A stretch of DNA of 64,000 nucleotides from assembly GCF_900143075.1 (NCBI RefSeq), contig NZ_FRCY01000016.1, positions 62,001-126,000 on the forward strand. The letters run 5' to 3'. Source of the stretch: Cyclobacterium lianum. Its GTDB lineage: Bacteria; Bacteroidota; Bacteroidia; Cytophagales; Cyclobacteriaceae. Shown piece after piece: positions 36,200 through 46,003 of this stretch (the stretch's first letter is position 1; each line of letters opens with the position of its first letter). Below the pieces are notes generated by a model that worked only from the letters and a program-made list of their open reading frames with translations, ran no database searches and was not told the DNA's origin. The translations under genes were made by a program, and so were the position numbers.

Positions 36200-39100
36200 T
36201 TAGAATGTAACATTTATTCCCAGATTGATCCTTCTTACCGTCGGGTAGGCGCCTTGCCATGAGGCTCCTCCAAAATTAGACTCCCTGTCATCGGGCATTG
36301 TCGTCCACAACAGGAGATTGTTACCGTTGACATAAATGCGCATATTGCTCAAACTCATATTGTTTAACCAGTTTGACTGGAAATTATATGCGATTTCTGC
36401 GTTTTTCAATCTCAGGTAAGACCCGTCAAAAAGGTACCTGGGACCATAATTAAACCCGGATGGCTGGGAGCGCCATCTTGGCAAGGGGGAGTCCGCATTG
36501 GGATTGTCTTTGGACCAATAGGTTCCTTCTTCATACACCAGGTTTAGTCCTCCGTTCAAGCTCCCCAATGCCACATCTCTGGTTACATTGTTGACCCCGT
36601 AAAACTGTAAAAACAGGCTCAGTCCCTTCCATTCAATTCCCAGATTGGTATTGTAGGTGTTTTGTGGAACTCCTGAAAACCCATAAGGAGCAGAATCAAA
36701 GTCATCTACTATGCCATCCCCATTAAAATCGGAGATGTAATAATTCCCCGGAAGTTTGGCCATATCGTTGGTATTGTGCTGGGGACTGGCATATAGCTCA
36801 TCCCAGGTATTATAATATCCTGCACTGATATGACTGCGGTACTGGCCAAGTTGGTATCCTGCGTTTTTTTGGTAATCAGGACGCAATTCAGGATCGTCCC
36901 TTTGAATGACCTGATCAATGGCGTGAGTCATAGCGAAATCACCCCAAAGTCTGATCCCGTTGCTGAGATTATGATTAAATCCTAACACCAATTCATATCC
37001 CCTGGTCACTACCCGTCCAAGATTGGCTGCCGGTGCGTTGGCACCATAATAAGATGGCATTGAACGTCCGCTTGTCATTAAGATATCGACCCTGTTGTCC
37101 CGGAACCAATCCACACTACCATGAATTAAACCCCGAAGAAATCTAAATTCCGCACCCACATTTGACTTATAAACTGTCTCCCACTGTACATTCGGGTTAC
37201 CAACTGCATTTTGGCGAAACCAGGTGTACGGACTATCTTCTCCGGACTGTCCGATCACACCCATTTGGGAAGTGTTGTTAAACACCCACTCATCCATAAA
37301 GAGGAATCTCCCTCCAATATTATCGTCACCCACTTCTCCGTAGGAGGCCCTGAGTTTCAAAACGTCCACGCCAGACATGTTTCTCATAAAATTCTCTTCG
37401 GAAATATTCCACCCCAATCCTCCGGAGGAGAAAAATGCGAATCGATTTTCGACAGAGAACTTTTCGGAGCCATTGTAAGCACCATTATACTCCAGCATAT
37501 ATTTATTTTTGTAATCATATGCTGCCCTGAACACCCAGTCTTCACGGTAGCTTGGAATAATACTTCCTCTGGCATCCTCCTGCCTGCTCAGCAACCCCAT
37601 AAGGGAGTAATTGTGTGAGTCCTCAATACTTCCTGCGTAATTCAATTGCATCTGGTAGAAAAGCCTTCGTTGAGACTCATCATTATTTACTTCTCCCGCT
37701 GCATGATTCCATGTGATCGCTTCCACAAAATCAAATCGAGTGTTTCCGTCCAATATATTTCGGAATATGGTTTCTCCTGTAAAAGGATTGATCCATTTGG
37801 TATTGGGATTGTTATACAGATCATTTATTCCACGGTTACTTTCCTGAAAAGAATTGTCTACTGCAAGGGTCCCCCTAAAATTCAGTCCTTTTAAGATCAC
37901 CCCCAGATCCTGCTCCAAAACAAAATTGGTAGAAAGCCTGGTCGTGGTGATCAGATTGGTACCACTTATGGCCAGGTTTAACAGGGAATTTGTAACCGCA
38001 TAATCATCCGGGATATAAGTTCCGTAGGAACCATCAGCGTATCTGGGTAAAAAAACATCCGGAGGACTGCGGTATGCAGAATTCCAGTAGGATTCAGGGA
38101 AGTCATAATTCCATGGTGCCTGACGTACGCCATAGGTTCCCCCGAGATTGACTGCTAATTTCGTAGTAGGTGTAAGATTAAAATCAAGATTGCTCCTGAA
38201 GTTGATCCTATTAAAGTTGAATCCGGCTTGATAGCCTCTCCCAGTTTCAAACTGCTGAAATAAATCGCCTTCATGTTGGTAATCAATACTGGAAAAATAT
38301 TTGACAAAATCAGTACCTCCCCTTATGGCAATATTGGTATTGTAGGCCATTGCATAGTCTTTGAAAACCACATCCTGCCAGTTAACATTCGGGTACCTTT
38401 CCATGTCCTCTAAATTGGCTGGATAGCGGTACTTCAATCTCATTTCCTGAGGGATCATTTCATCCCAACTGTTCGGAGCCAAAGCCAACTCCCGTTCAAT
38501 GGCAAGATTTCGTACTCCTATGGCATCATAGGAATCCATTTTACCGGGTAGTTTGGAAACTGATTTCAAAATCGAACTGAAATTGGCGGTAATTTCTGCC
38601 TTACCGTCCCTGCCTCGTTTAGTCGTCACGATGATTACGCCATTAGCTCCACGGGATCCAAATACCGCAGTGGCAGAAGCATCCTTTAGTACAGATATAG
38701 ATTCTACTGAGGCTACATCCATGTTTGCAAAGAATTCAGGCCGTTCTACACCATCTACCAATATCAGGGGTGAGTTTCCATTCCAGCTGTTCTGCCCACG
38801 TATTACGATCTGAGGCATTTCCTCCCCGGGTGTACCTACACTGGATGTGGTGATCAATCCGGGCAAGGCTCCTGTCAAAGCCTGTCCAACATTTGACACC
38901 CCACCGGTTCTCTGAAGCACTTCATCCCCTGTCTGCACCACAGAACCTACTACAGTCTCTCTTTTCTGCTCCGCATATCCGACTATTACTACCTCCTCCA
39001 GAGAAGTCTCATTGAAACTCAAACTCAAATCATAAACGGTCTTGCCTTCAACAATTAAAACCTCCTGAGACTCGTACCCAATGAAACTGAATACCAAGAC

Positions 39101-39631
39101 ATCTCCTGGCTCCACATTGATACTATAATCCCCTTCAAGGCCGGTTGCAATTCCTCTGTTAGTACCTTTAATCAATACCGTTACACCGGGAATCGGGGTT
39201 CCATCCGTTGCATCCGTGACAGTGCCGGTAACCAGCTCAAAATCTATCCTTTCTGATCTGACTACATCCGTTTTTGAAACCGTTGATTTTTTACTGCCGC
39301 CTGAACTATATACAAAATTATTTTTTGCTGCCAACTCCTCCATAACTTTTGAGGAAACAGCTCTATGTCCGGAATTTTCGACTTGATTTTGTTTGATTTT
39401 CAGTTCAGCATCTGCTTGATCGGCACTTAATTTAGCTTTCTTCCTACCATACTCAGAAGGTACAGACTTTAAAACAGTCCTGGTTGAATCGGGAAATTCC
39501 GCTGAGACATATTCTCTGGCATCATTCGCATGTGTTGGATATAGATGCACACTAAATGCCAGTTGTATAGCCAAAACATACCTAAGGTTCCTTGATAAGA
39601 AAAAGAACAGCCTTAGTAATTTTAAGTCCAT
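36200..39631 (-). CDS. SusC/RagA-family TonB-linked outer-membrane channel (first pair, XusA-like)
   Basis: A 1143-residue TonB-dependent transporter and the first gene of the locus. After the N-terminal hydrophobic segment (YVLAIQLAFSVHLYP) comes about 100 residues of charged, low-similarity sequence. A carboxypeptidase-D regulatory-like domain follows (VTGTVTDATDGTPIPGVTV; FSFIGYESQEVLI). The TonB-box region is EEVVIVGYAEQKRETVVGSV, then the plug with SPLILVDGVERPEFFANMDV and VFGSRGANGVIIVTTKRG. The barrel ends INLGINVTF. The charged N-terminal stretch replaces the STN domain seen in some SusC proteins. The 959-base region upstream should hold the main promoter of the locus. Confidence 0.94.
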   Translation of the reverse strand: MDLKLLRLFFFLSRNLRYVLAIQLAFSVHLYPTHANDAREYVSAEFPDSTRTVLKSVPSEYGRKKAKLSADQADAELKIKQNQVENSGHRAVSSKVMEELAAKNNFVYSSGGSKKSTVSKTDVVRSERIDFELVTGTVTDATDGTPIPGVTVLIKGTNRGIATGLEGDYSINVEPGDVLVFSFIGYESQEVLIVEGKTVYDLSLSFNETSLEEVVIVGYAEQKRETVVGSVVQTGDEVLQRTGGVSNVGQALTGALPGLITTSSVGTPGEEMPQIVIRGQNSWNGNSPLILVDGVERPEFFANMDVASVESISVLKDASATAVFGSRGANGVIIVTTKRGRDGKAEITANFSSILKSVSKLPGKMDSYDAIGVRNLAIERELALAPNSWDEMIPQEMRLKYRYPANLEDMERYPNVNWQDVVFKDYAMAYNTNIAIRGGTDFVKYFSSIDYQHEGDLFQQFETGRGYQAGFNFNRINFRSNLDFNLTPTTKLAVNLGGTYGVRQAPWNYDFPESYWNSAYRSPPDVFLPRYADGSYGTYIPDDYAVTNSLLNLAISGTNLITTTRLSTNFVLEQDLGVILKGLNFRGTLAVDNSFQESNRGINDLYNNPNTKWINPFTGETIFRNILDGNTRFDFVEAITWNHAAGEVNNDESQRRLFYQMQLNYAGSIEDSHNYSLMGLLSRQEDARGSIIPSYREDWVFRAAYDYKNKYMLEYNGAYNGSEKFSVENRFAFFSSGGLGWNISEENFMRNMSGVDVLKLRASYGEVGDDNIGGRFLFMDEWVFNNTSQMGVIGQSGEDSPYTWFRQNAVGNPNVQWETVYKSNVGAEFRFLRGLIHGSVDWFRDNRVDILMTSGRSMPSYYGANAPAANLGRVVTRGYELVLGFNHNLSNGIRLWGDFAMTHAIDQVIQRDDPELRPDYQKNAGYQLGQYRSHISAGYYNTWDELYASPQHNTNDMAKLPGNYYISDFNGDGIVDDFDSAPYGFSGVPQNTYNTNLGIEWKGLSLFLQFYGVNNVTRDVALGSLNGGLNLVYEEGTYWSKDNPNADSPLPRWRSQPSGFNYGPRYLFDGSYLRLKNAEIAYNFQSNWLNNMSLSNMRIYVNGNNLLLWTTMPDDRESNFGGASWQGAYPTVRRINLGINVTF

Positions 39632-40590
39632 ATAATTCAGGTTTATTTGATTGATTTTAATTTTTTTCTCACCGACGCTGAATTGAATTCCACATTATCA
39701 GGAAGATTCCAGGTCCGCATTGATGGTTTTTGAGATTAGCTTGTATTTTGGTAAATTTTCTCCATACTGTTTTATTTTGATTTATTTCATTAATCGGACA
39801 ATAAAGTTTGAATTGTGGTCAGGGGATGTCTCATTAAGTAGCGTGCGCCACTATACATGATGTTTGGAAACAATAAGATTGAAGAAGGCAACAATGGAAA
39901 AAAAATACCGGTAAAGCAGGCGTTGAAATTAGATTCCAGCGTCTCTTTATTTATTGGGTTGGTCCTGAATTTCGCCGAAGAAATCCGGGGTTTACAACTT
40001 GACAGCGCAAGGTTAGACATTAGTTTTTTGGGTTTTGCCTTATTGAAATTTTCAAATCAAATATATAAATGCTATCAGACAATAGACTAAGCCCATGATT
40101 TATTATAACTAACTGATTTTCATTTATTTATAATTTTTCATTGCGTTTATCAAAAGTAAAAAAAACTCCAAAAAGTCTAATTGGAAAGAAATAGGAAGGA
40201 TTCTGGGGAAAACCAGAAAAAATGGTTATTTCGTTTAGATCAATTATCTGATTATCAAAACGTTATAAATATTTTTTTAGCTGTAACCAACTTAATTAAA
40301 ATCAATTTTACCGATATATCCCGATCATTTCTATCAATTAGTACAGATCTTGACAAATATTGGTAAGCTTATCGCTGTTCAAACCCAAATTATTTATTGA
40401 TTTCTGATATTGCAACAATATCGTATATTTAGTGTTAAATCGACAATTATAAATAATTAATTTTATCAATTTCATAAAATCCAACCCTGTTCATGAAAAA
40501 GAATACCTTCCCAATTAGTTGTCCTTTTTACGCCTGCCTAAATGCCAATCCGGATTAAAAACCCTATGAAAAAAGTAGAAATAACAAGCT
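39632..40590. other. Long AT-rich intergenic region upstream of the xylan locus
   Basis: About 960 bases between the start of the first susC and the end of the BrkB-type gene, both on the minus strand. Open frames at 39790-40020 (minus), 39857-40090 (plus) and 40181-40366 (plus) overlap or lack family features and I do not call them. I found no TAnnTTTG element on the minus strand near susC. A perfect inverted repeat lies at 40406-40422 (own entry). Control signals of the locus should be in this region. Confidence 0.5.
40406..40422. repeat. Perfect 7-bp palindrome, possible operator
   Basis: GATATTG (40406-40412) and CAATATC (40416-40422) flank the triplet CAA. The dyad is perfect and compact, of the type bound by dimeric regulators. 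It is about 775 bases upstream of the first susC and 170 bases downstream of the BrkB-type gene, so its target is unclear, and chance is possible in this AT-rich DNA. Confidence 0.5.
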
Positions 40591-41454
40591 TTATACTTTG
40601 AGGGCTTGTTGCTCAATTTCGGAATTCAATTCTGCTCCCAGAAGAATAATAAATGTACTGATAAAAAGCCACAGCATCAGAAATACTACCGCCGAGATGG
40701 AGCCGTAAATTTCCCCTAGGGTCCAGAAATTGCGGAGATAAAATGAAAATGCCCAGGATGCCATAAGCCACAGAAGACTGGCGAGAACGGCACCAGGAAT
40801 GACCCACTTGAACTCAGCCCGTTTTCTTTCCGGTCCAAACCGATATATCAGGCCGATGCTTCCCACCAGGATTCCACCCATGATCAGCCACCGCAGCCAA
40901 CTGATCAGGCTTTCGATATTATCCGGAAGACCAATTTGTTCCACGATTGAAGGAAATGCCACGATCAGGGCAGCACTTAAAATGATTAGAATGATGGCTC
41001 CAAAGGTAAATAGCAAGGTAAGTCCATTATTTTTTAGGATCCCCCTATTGCTTTTGGTTTCATAGGCGATATTTATCCCCCTAAACAATGATTTTGTTCC
41101 TATGTTGGCAATCCAGACACCCAGCAAAACCCCAAAAACGGTACCCCACCCCAGGGAGTCGCCCTTGGATTGGATAAACTGATCCACGCGGTATTGTAGG
41201 ATTTCGTGGGTCTGCTCTGGCATCATCGAACTGATTTTAGATACCTGCTCCTCGATTTCCTGAGGATCCATGACGAAACCATAGATGGATATCAGGGCCA
41301 TAATTGCCGGAAAAATGGCCAAAAATCCAAAAAAACCTACTCCGGCCGACACAATGATTACATTATTTTCACCTATCTGGTCTTTAACGTTTATCAGTAT
41401 GGTCTTCCATTCCGAGATTAATATTTCAGAAATAGATTGCGCCCTCTTGTCCAT
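40591..41454 (-). CDS. YihY/BrkB-family inner-membrane protein
   Basis: A 287-residue membrane protein from the ATG at 41454. Six hydrophobic segments are visible: VIIVSAGVGFFGFLAIFPAI, WGTVFGVLLGVWIANIG, LTLLFTFGAIILIILSAALI, WLIMGGILVGSIGLIYRFG, WVIPGAVLASLLWLMASWAF and FLMLWLFISTFIILLGAELN. The early AGVGFFGFLAIFPA block and RFGPERK are typical of YihY/BrkB (once called RNase BN). The function is unknown; transport has been proposed. The frame is open to 41535 with other possible starts (41523, 41499, 41469), but GGAGA four bases before the 41454 ATG favours that one. Confidence 0.88.
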   Translation of the reverse strand: MDKRAQSISEILISEWKTILINVKDQIGENNVIIVSAGVGFFGFLAIFPAIMALISIYGFVMDPQEIEEQVSKISSMMPEQTHEILQYRVDQFIQSKGDSLGWGTVFGVLLGVWIANIGTKSLFRGINIAYETKSNRGILKNNGLTLLFTFGAIILIILSAALIVAFPSIVEQIGLPDNIESLISWLRWLIMGGILVGSIGLIYRFGPERKRAEFKWVIPGAVLASLLWLMASWAFSFYLRNFWTLGEIYGSISAVVFLMLWLFISTFIILLGAELNSEIEQQALKV

Positions 41455-41458
41455 AATT

Positions 41459-41463
41459 TCTCC
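41459..41463 (-). promoter_or_regulatory. Shine-Dalgarno deciding the BrkB start
   Basis: GGAGA on the minus strand lies four bases before the ATG at 41454. Upstream in-frame starts have no comparable site, so this supports the shorter protein. Confidence 0.45.
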
Positions 41464-41531
41464 GGTCATCTGGTTTGAAATTCGGATGCCTTTCTTCATG
41501 CCCTTTCTGAGATCGGGCTGCATCTGACAAA

Positions 41532-41864
41532 TCAACTTTCAACTCCCAATATAAGGCAATTCATTTTGAATTGGACCAAAACCCTATCCCCTATATCAAA
41601 GGCGAAAGTCTCGATACCGGCCGGTTCCCCATATGAGGATATTGATCCAGGCAAGGAGTAACTTCCCCAAAGCTTTAGAAAGATATTTTGATTTCGATCG
41701 TGGAATTTGTATCGGAAATCATTATTGTCTTTAAATGAATTTTTTTCGACCAGTTCGTTAAGCGCTATCAATTGGAATGCGGCTTTAGCCCATTCCCTCA
41801 ATTTTAGACTCAGGAATCCCGGCTTTAACCAAAATAACGGGCCTTTTAAAAGCTTGATTGACAC
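41532..41864 (-). CDS. Doubtful small hypothetical protein
   Basis: A 110-codon frame just upstream of the BrkB-type gene and on the same strand. The peptide is basic and mixed, with a helix (LREWAKAAFQLIALNELVEK) and a beta-like second half (IETFAFDIGDRVLVQFKMN). It has no signal peptide and no motif I know. The composition is plausible for a protein, and a remnant of a larger gene is equally possible. Its stop overlaps the longest possible BrkB frame by a few bases, which would allow co-transcription. Confidence 0.3.
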   Translation of the reverse strand: MSIKLLKGPLFWLKPGFLSLKLREWAKAAFQLIALNELVEKNSFKDNNDFRYKFHDRNQNIFLKLWGSYSLPGSISSYGEPAGIETFAFDIGDRVLVQFKMNCLILGVES

Positions 41865-42075
41865 TCACTGCAGAATGGCAGGTTCGGAATTTTGAAACCG
41901 CTTTCCTGTCCGCCTGCCAAAATTATTAAAATCGAAATATCTTCATTTTTAAAGAGTCAACTCAAATACGCTATAGTGGTATACACGCTAACCTCTGATT
42001 AACAAACAACAAGCGCTTGCATAATATTCCTAAACCCCTTTTTTTTGCTTAACCTTTACAAATAATCGACACCCA

Positions 42076-44850
42076 TCACAGCACAATATTCACAATCTTG
42101 CCTGGTACTACGATGACCTTCCTGGGTGTCTTTCCATCAATCCATTTTTGCAGGTCCTCGTGTTGCAGTGCAGCGGCTTCGATTTCGGCTTTCGAAAGGC
42201 TCAGTGAGAGGTTAATTTTTGCCCGCATCTTTCCGTTTATAGAAACAGGATATTCATGACTCTCCTCTGTCAGATATTGCGTCTCGGCCCTGGGATAGCT
42301 TTCATGAATGATGGACTGCTCGTGCCCCATTTTCTCCCAAAGTTCCTCTGCGATATGGGGGGCATAAGGAGACAGGATGACCAACAAGGGTTCCAGAATC
42401 TCTCGTTGGTTGCATTTGAGTGCGGAAAGCTCATTGACACAGATCATAAAAGAAGACACCGAAGTATTGAATGAATGCCGTTCAATGTCCTCCTCTACTT
42501 TTTGAATGGTTTTGTGAAGTGCCTTATAGGCTTCCCTGGGGGCCTGCTTGTCCGTTACCTGCCAGTTGCCATTCTGATCGTAGAAAAGCCTCCACAATTT
42601 CTTCAAAAATTTGAAAACACCATCTATTCCATTGGTATTCCAGGGTTTGAACTGCTCAAGCGGGCCCAGAAACATCTCGTACAGACGCAGGGTATCCGCC
42701 CCATAGCGCTCAATCACATCATCCGGGTTAACCACATTGTATTTGGACTTGGACATTTTTTCCACTTCAGCACCGCAGACATATTTGTCATCCTCCAGGA
42801 CGAATTTCGCATCCGCCAGATCAGGCCTCCAATTCTTAAAGGCATTCAGGTCCAACTGATCGTTATGAACAATATTGACGTCCACATGCATGGGGATCAC
42901 CTCATGGTCTTTGATCAAACCATGGCTGATGAAGGTATTGGTACCCTTTTTTCGGTAGACAAAATTTGATCTGCCCTGGATCATTCCCTGATTGATCATC
43001 TTTTGGAACGGTTCATCTATGGGTACCATGCCCCTGTCATACAAAAACTTGGTCCAGAAGCGGGAGTATAACAAATGGCCGGTGGCATGTTCAGCCCCTC
43101 CGATGTACAGGTCTACTGCTCCCCAGTACGCTGCTGCCCCCGGGCTGACGAAAGACTTCGGGTTCCGGGCATCCATGTACCTGAAAAAATACCAGCTTGA
43201 TCCTGCCCAGCCGGGCATGGTACTCATTTCAAGCGGGAAGGTCCCCTCGGTGGTAGTATAGGTCCAGTTTTTGGCCCGTCCCAGGGGCGGTGCTCCATCG
43301 TCTGTCGGCAGGTACTTGTCCACCTCTGGCAACCTCAGTGGCAGATCCTCCTCGGCCACCAGATAGGGCAGCCCCTCCCTGAAATATACCGGCAATGGCT
43401 CACCCCAGTATCGTTGCCGGGTAAAAATGGCGTCTCTCATTTTGTACTGTACCTTTCCTTTTCCTATCCCCTGCTCCTCGAGAAAGGCAATGGCTTTATC
43501 CATGGCAGCCTGCATTTCCATCCCGCTGATAAAGCCGGAGTTAATGATGGTACCTCCTTTGCCCGGAAAGGAACCGTTTTCCATGCTTCCTTCGATCACC
43601 TGCCGGATCTCCAGGTCAAAATGTCTGGCAAAGTTATAATCCCGCTCGTCATGGGCCGGCACCGCCATCACCGCTCCGGTACCATAGCCCGCCAGCACAT
43701 AATCTGCAATCCAGATAGGGATCTGCTCTCCATTAAAGGGATTGATGGCATAGCTGCCGGTAAAAGCCCCTGAAATGGTTTTCACATCTGACATGCGGTC
43801 TCTCTCGGAGCGGTTTCGTGCCTGGAGCACATAGGAGTTCGCCTCTTCCCGTTGTTCGCCGGTAATCAACTGCCCAACCAGCTCGTGTTCGGGAGCCAAT
43901 GCCAGATAGGTCACCCCATAGATGGTATCTATCCTGGTAGTGAAAACCTTGATTTTACCTGCCTGCCCCACCACATCGAATACCATCTCTGCTCCCACAG
44001 ACCTGCCTATCCAATTGCGCTGCATTTCCTTTACCGGTTCCGGCCAGTCGAGCTTGTCCAGACCATTCAGCAGTCGCTCTGCATAGGCCGTAATGCGCAT
44101 GCTCCACTGCATCATGCGCTTCCTTTCCACCGGGTGGCCCCCTCGTTCGGAGAAGCCGTCTTTGACCTCGTCATTGGACAGTACCGTACCTAAGGCAGCG
44201 CACCAGTTGACGGTGGTTTCTGCCAGAAATGTCAGCCTGTACTGCAACAGAATTTTTTGTCGCTCAGCTTCCGGAAAGTTGTGCCAATCTTCCGCACTGA
44301 AGTCGGTAGGATCTTCATCGCAAACCGCGCGCAAGCCGCTACTTCCCTCCTTTTCAAAAATCGAAATGAGATGGTCTATAGACAAAGCCTTGTCTGCATC
44401 CAGGTCATAGTAGCTATTGAAGAGCTGCATGAATATCCACTGGGTCCAGCGGTAGTACCCGGGATCTGAGGTCCTCACCTCCTTTTCCCAATCAAATGCA
44501 AAGCCTATGTTCTTTAGCTGTTCGGTATATCGCCGGATGTTTTGTTCAGTAGTAATAGCCGGATGCTGGCCAGTCTGTATGGCATATTGCTCCGCCGGAA
44601 GCCCAAACGAGTCGTAACCCATAGGGTGCAGGACATTAAAGCCCTTGAGACGCTTGTAGCGGGTCACAATATCGGAAGCAATATAGCCCAATGGGTGCCC
44701 CACATGAAGCCCCGCTCCTGAGGGGTAGGGAAACATGTCCAGGGAGTAAAATTTTGGCTTTTCGGTATCTACTTCGGCATTAAAAAGCCGGGATTGCTCC
44801 CAGCGCTCCTGCCATTTTTTTTCGATGGCGCGAAAATTATATTCAGACAT
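42076..44850 (-). CDS. leuS: Leucyl-tRNA synthetase
   Basis: A 924-residue class I aminoacyl-tRNA synthetase that charges tRNA-Leu and edits mischarged products. The HIGH-type motif is HVGH (residues 49-52, in [14 protein letters not shown]) and the KMSKS motif is [15 protein letters not shown]. The CP1 editing domain lies between ([48 protein letters not shown]). Residues about 150-215 ([20 protein letters not shown] and following) form an insertion before the editing domain that is commonly seen in Bacteroidota LeuRS. The C-terminal anticodon-binding and tail domains are complete. A TAATTTTG element at 44895-44888 may be its promoter. Confidence 0.97.
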   Translation of the reverse strand: MSEYNFRAIEKKWQERWEQSRLFNAEVDTEKPKFYSLDMFPYPSGAGLHVGHPLGYIASDIVTRYKRLKGFNVLHPMGYDSFGLPAEQYAIQTGQHPAITTEQNIRRYTEQLKNIGFAFDWEKEVRTSDPGYYRWTQWIFMQLFNSYYDLDADKALSIDHLISIFEKEGSSGLRAVCDEDPTDFSAEDWHNFPEAERQKILLQYRLTFLAETTVNWCAALGTVLSNDEVKDGFSERGGHPVERKRMMQWSMRITAYAERLLNGLDKLDWPEPVKEMQRNWIGRSVGAEMVFDVVGQAGKIKVFTTRIDTIYGVTYLALAPEHELVGQLITGEQREEANSYVLQARNRSERDRMSDVKTISGAFTGSYAINPFNGEQIPIWIADYVLAGYGTGAVMAVPAHDERDYNFARHFDLEIRQVIEGSMENGSFPGKGGTIINSGFISGMEMQAAMDKAIAFLEEQGIGKGKVQYKMRDAIFTRQRYWGEPLPVYFREGLPYLVAEEDLPLRLPEVDKYLPTDDGAPPLGRAKNWTYTTTEGTFPLEMSTMPGWAGSSWYFFRYMDARNPKSFVSPGAAAYWGAVDLYIGGAEHATGHLLYSRFWTKFLYDRGMVPIDEPFQKMINQGMIQGRSNFVYRKKGTNTFISHGLIKDHEVIPMHVDVNIVHNDQLDLNAFKNWRPDLADAKFVLEDDKYVCGAEVEKMSKSKYNVVNPDDVIERYGADTLRLYEMFLGPLEQFKPWNTNGIDGVFKFLKKLWRLFYDQNGNWQVTDKQAPREAYKALHKTIQKVEEDIERHSFNTSVSSFMICVNELSALKCNQREILEPLLVILSPYAPHIAEELWEKMGHEQSIIHESYPRAETQYLTEESHEYPVSINGKMRAKINLSLSLSKAEIEAAALQHEDLQKWIDGKTPRKVIVVPGKIVNIVL

Positions 44851-44887
44851 TTGCAGTATTGGTCAATTTGTAAGTTAAAATCATTTC

Positions 44888-44895
44888 CAAAATTA
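44888..44895 (-). promoter_or_regulatory. Possible -7 promoter element for leuS
   Basis: TAATTTTG on the minus strand matches TAnnTTTG and lies 37 bases before the leuS ATG. No TTG is present at the expected upstream distance, so support is partial. Confidence 0.35.
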
Positions 44896-44977
44896 TAAAA
44901 AATATCCGTATTCACTGGAAATAGCAGGCGTAGCGTTCAAATTATCAGGCAATGAAAAAGGGAAGGGGTCGAACTCC

Positions 44978-45922
44978 TTACCAAAACCTGAATCCCCTGC
45001 CCCTGTGTCTGAATATCCAGTTGTCCCAGATATCCTGAGAAAAATAAATTTCTGCACCAAAATTAAGGGTGAAATATCCGTCATACCTGGCTTCCGGTTC
45101 ATCCAATCTGGGGTCCCCGCTTCCCCTTCTTGGAGCTCCCCTGCTGTTCCGGATCCTTTCCACATCCGGCTCGCCATTAGGCAAAAGATAGCGGGCCTGT
45201 CTTACGGCCAGCCGGAGTCTTTCGGGGTATTCGCCGGAGACATAATCTGCAATCAACTCTTCGTAATATCCGGAAATATTGTAGCTGCTGATATCGTCCA
45301 GGTAATCCGAAAGTGTAAAGCGGTAATTACCTTCAACGAAAAAATCCATGTACACATTGACTTTATATTTCAGGCCCAGTCCCATAGGAAATACCATCAC
45401 CCTATTGGAGTACAATTCATTTTCAGTTCTCAGGGGTCTCAGAGCTACCCAGTCATCCCTGTAAAGCGTCTTGGGGTTGTTGGTAGTAGCACCGATCCCG
45501 AAAAACAAATAGGGGTTGATAAACTCGCGGGTGATATTGTACAGTTTTACCGGCTTGTAGTAATATTCTACCAGGAATGCTGCCTCCCAATTTCGCCCTC
45601 TGAAATTCAGATCCCTGGGTATGCGCCCACTCCTCGGATCTGCTTTAACATCCTGACCCGAAATCTGGTAATAGGTGACATCGGCCCTTGCTTTGAGCCG
45701 GGTACCGAAGGTGTATCTGGCACTCATGGCAGCATTATAGTCTGGCTGTATTCCTTCACTATATTGCCACAATGCATACAAATCGCCAAAATATTGAGAG
45801 GGGCCGGCCTGCAGGGAAAATGACCAGGGCTCTTCGAATCTGAACCTGTACATGCTCTGCGCAAAAATGTCTCCGGAAAGGAACAGCAAAAAAAATGCTG
45901 CCAACGAAAAAAACCTGTTCAT
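44978..45922 (-). CDS. DUF6089-like outer-membrane beta-barrel protein
   Basis: A 314-residue exported protein with a signal peptide (MNRFFSLAAFFLLFLSG to FAQ). The mature part alternates hydrophobic and polar residues with many aromatic strand ends: FSLQAGPSQYFGDLY, NAAMSARYTFGTRLKARADV, AFLVEYYYKPVKLYN, NPYLFFGIGATTNN and FFVEGNYRFTLSDYLDD. The C-terminus returns to a strand (YFTLNFGAEIYFSQ). This fits the porin-like DUF6089 family, possibly related to type IX secretion parts such as PorG, though that link is uncertain. The ATG at 45922 is preferred over a GTG at 45934 because GAAGG precedes it. A small dyad, CCAATA/TATTGG (45947-45961), lies just upstream. Confidence 0.85.
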   Translation of the reverse strand: MNRFFSLAAFFLLFLSGDIFAQSMYRFRFEEPWSFSLQAGPSQYFGDLYALWQYSEGIQPDYNAAMSARYTFGTRLKARADVTYYQISGQDVKADPRSGRIPRDLNFRGRNWEAAFLVEYYYKPVKLYNITREFINPYLFFGIGATTNNPKTLYRDDWVALRPLRTENELYSNRVMVFPMGLGLKYKVNVYMDFFVEGNYRFTLSDYLDDISSYNISGYYEELIADYVSGEYPERLRLAVRQARYLLPNGEPDVERIRNSRGAPRRGSGDPRLDEPEARYDGYFTLNFGAEIYFSQDIWDNWIFRHRGRGFRFW

Positions 45923-46003
45923 AAAAACCTTCACCTGTTTCCTGCTCCAATAACCTATTGGGAATTAAGGCCTAAAGATAAAATAAAAGGTAATAATAAA
46001 AAA

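Noticed and set aside
39790-40090. Overlapping ORFs of about 76 codons on both strands upstream of susC
   Set aside because: They mirror each other, have no signal peptide or motif, and lie in AT-rich DNA where such frames arise easily.
44893-45177. 94-codon minus-strand ORF overlapping the DUF6089-like gene
   Set aside because: It reads the end of that gene in another frame and contains no independent features.
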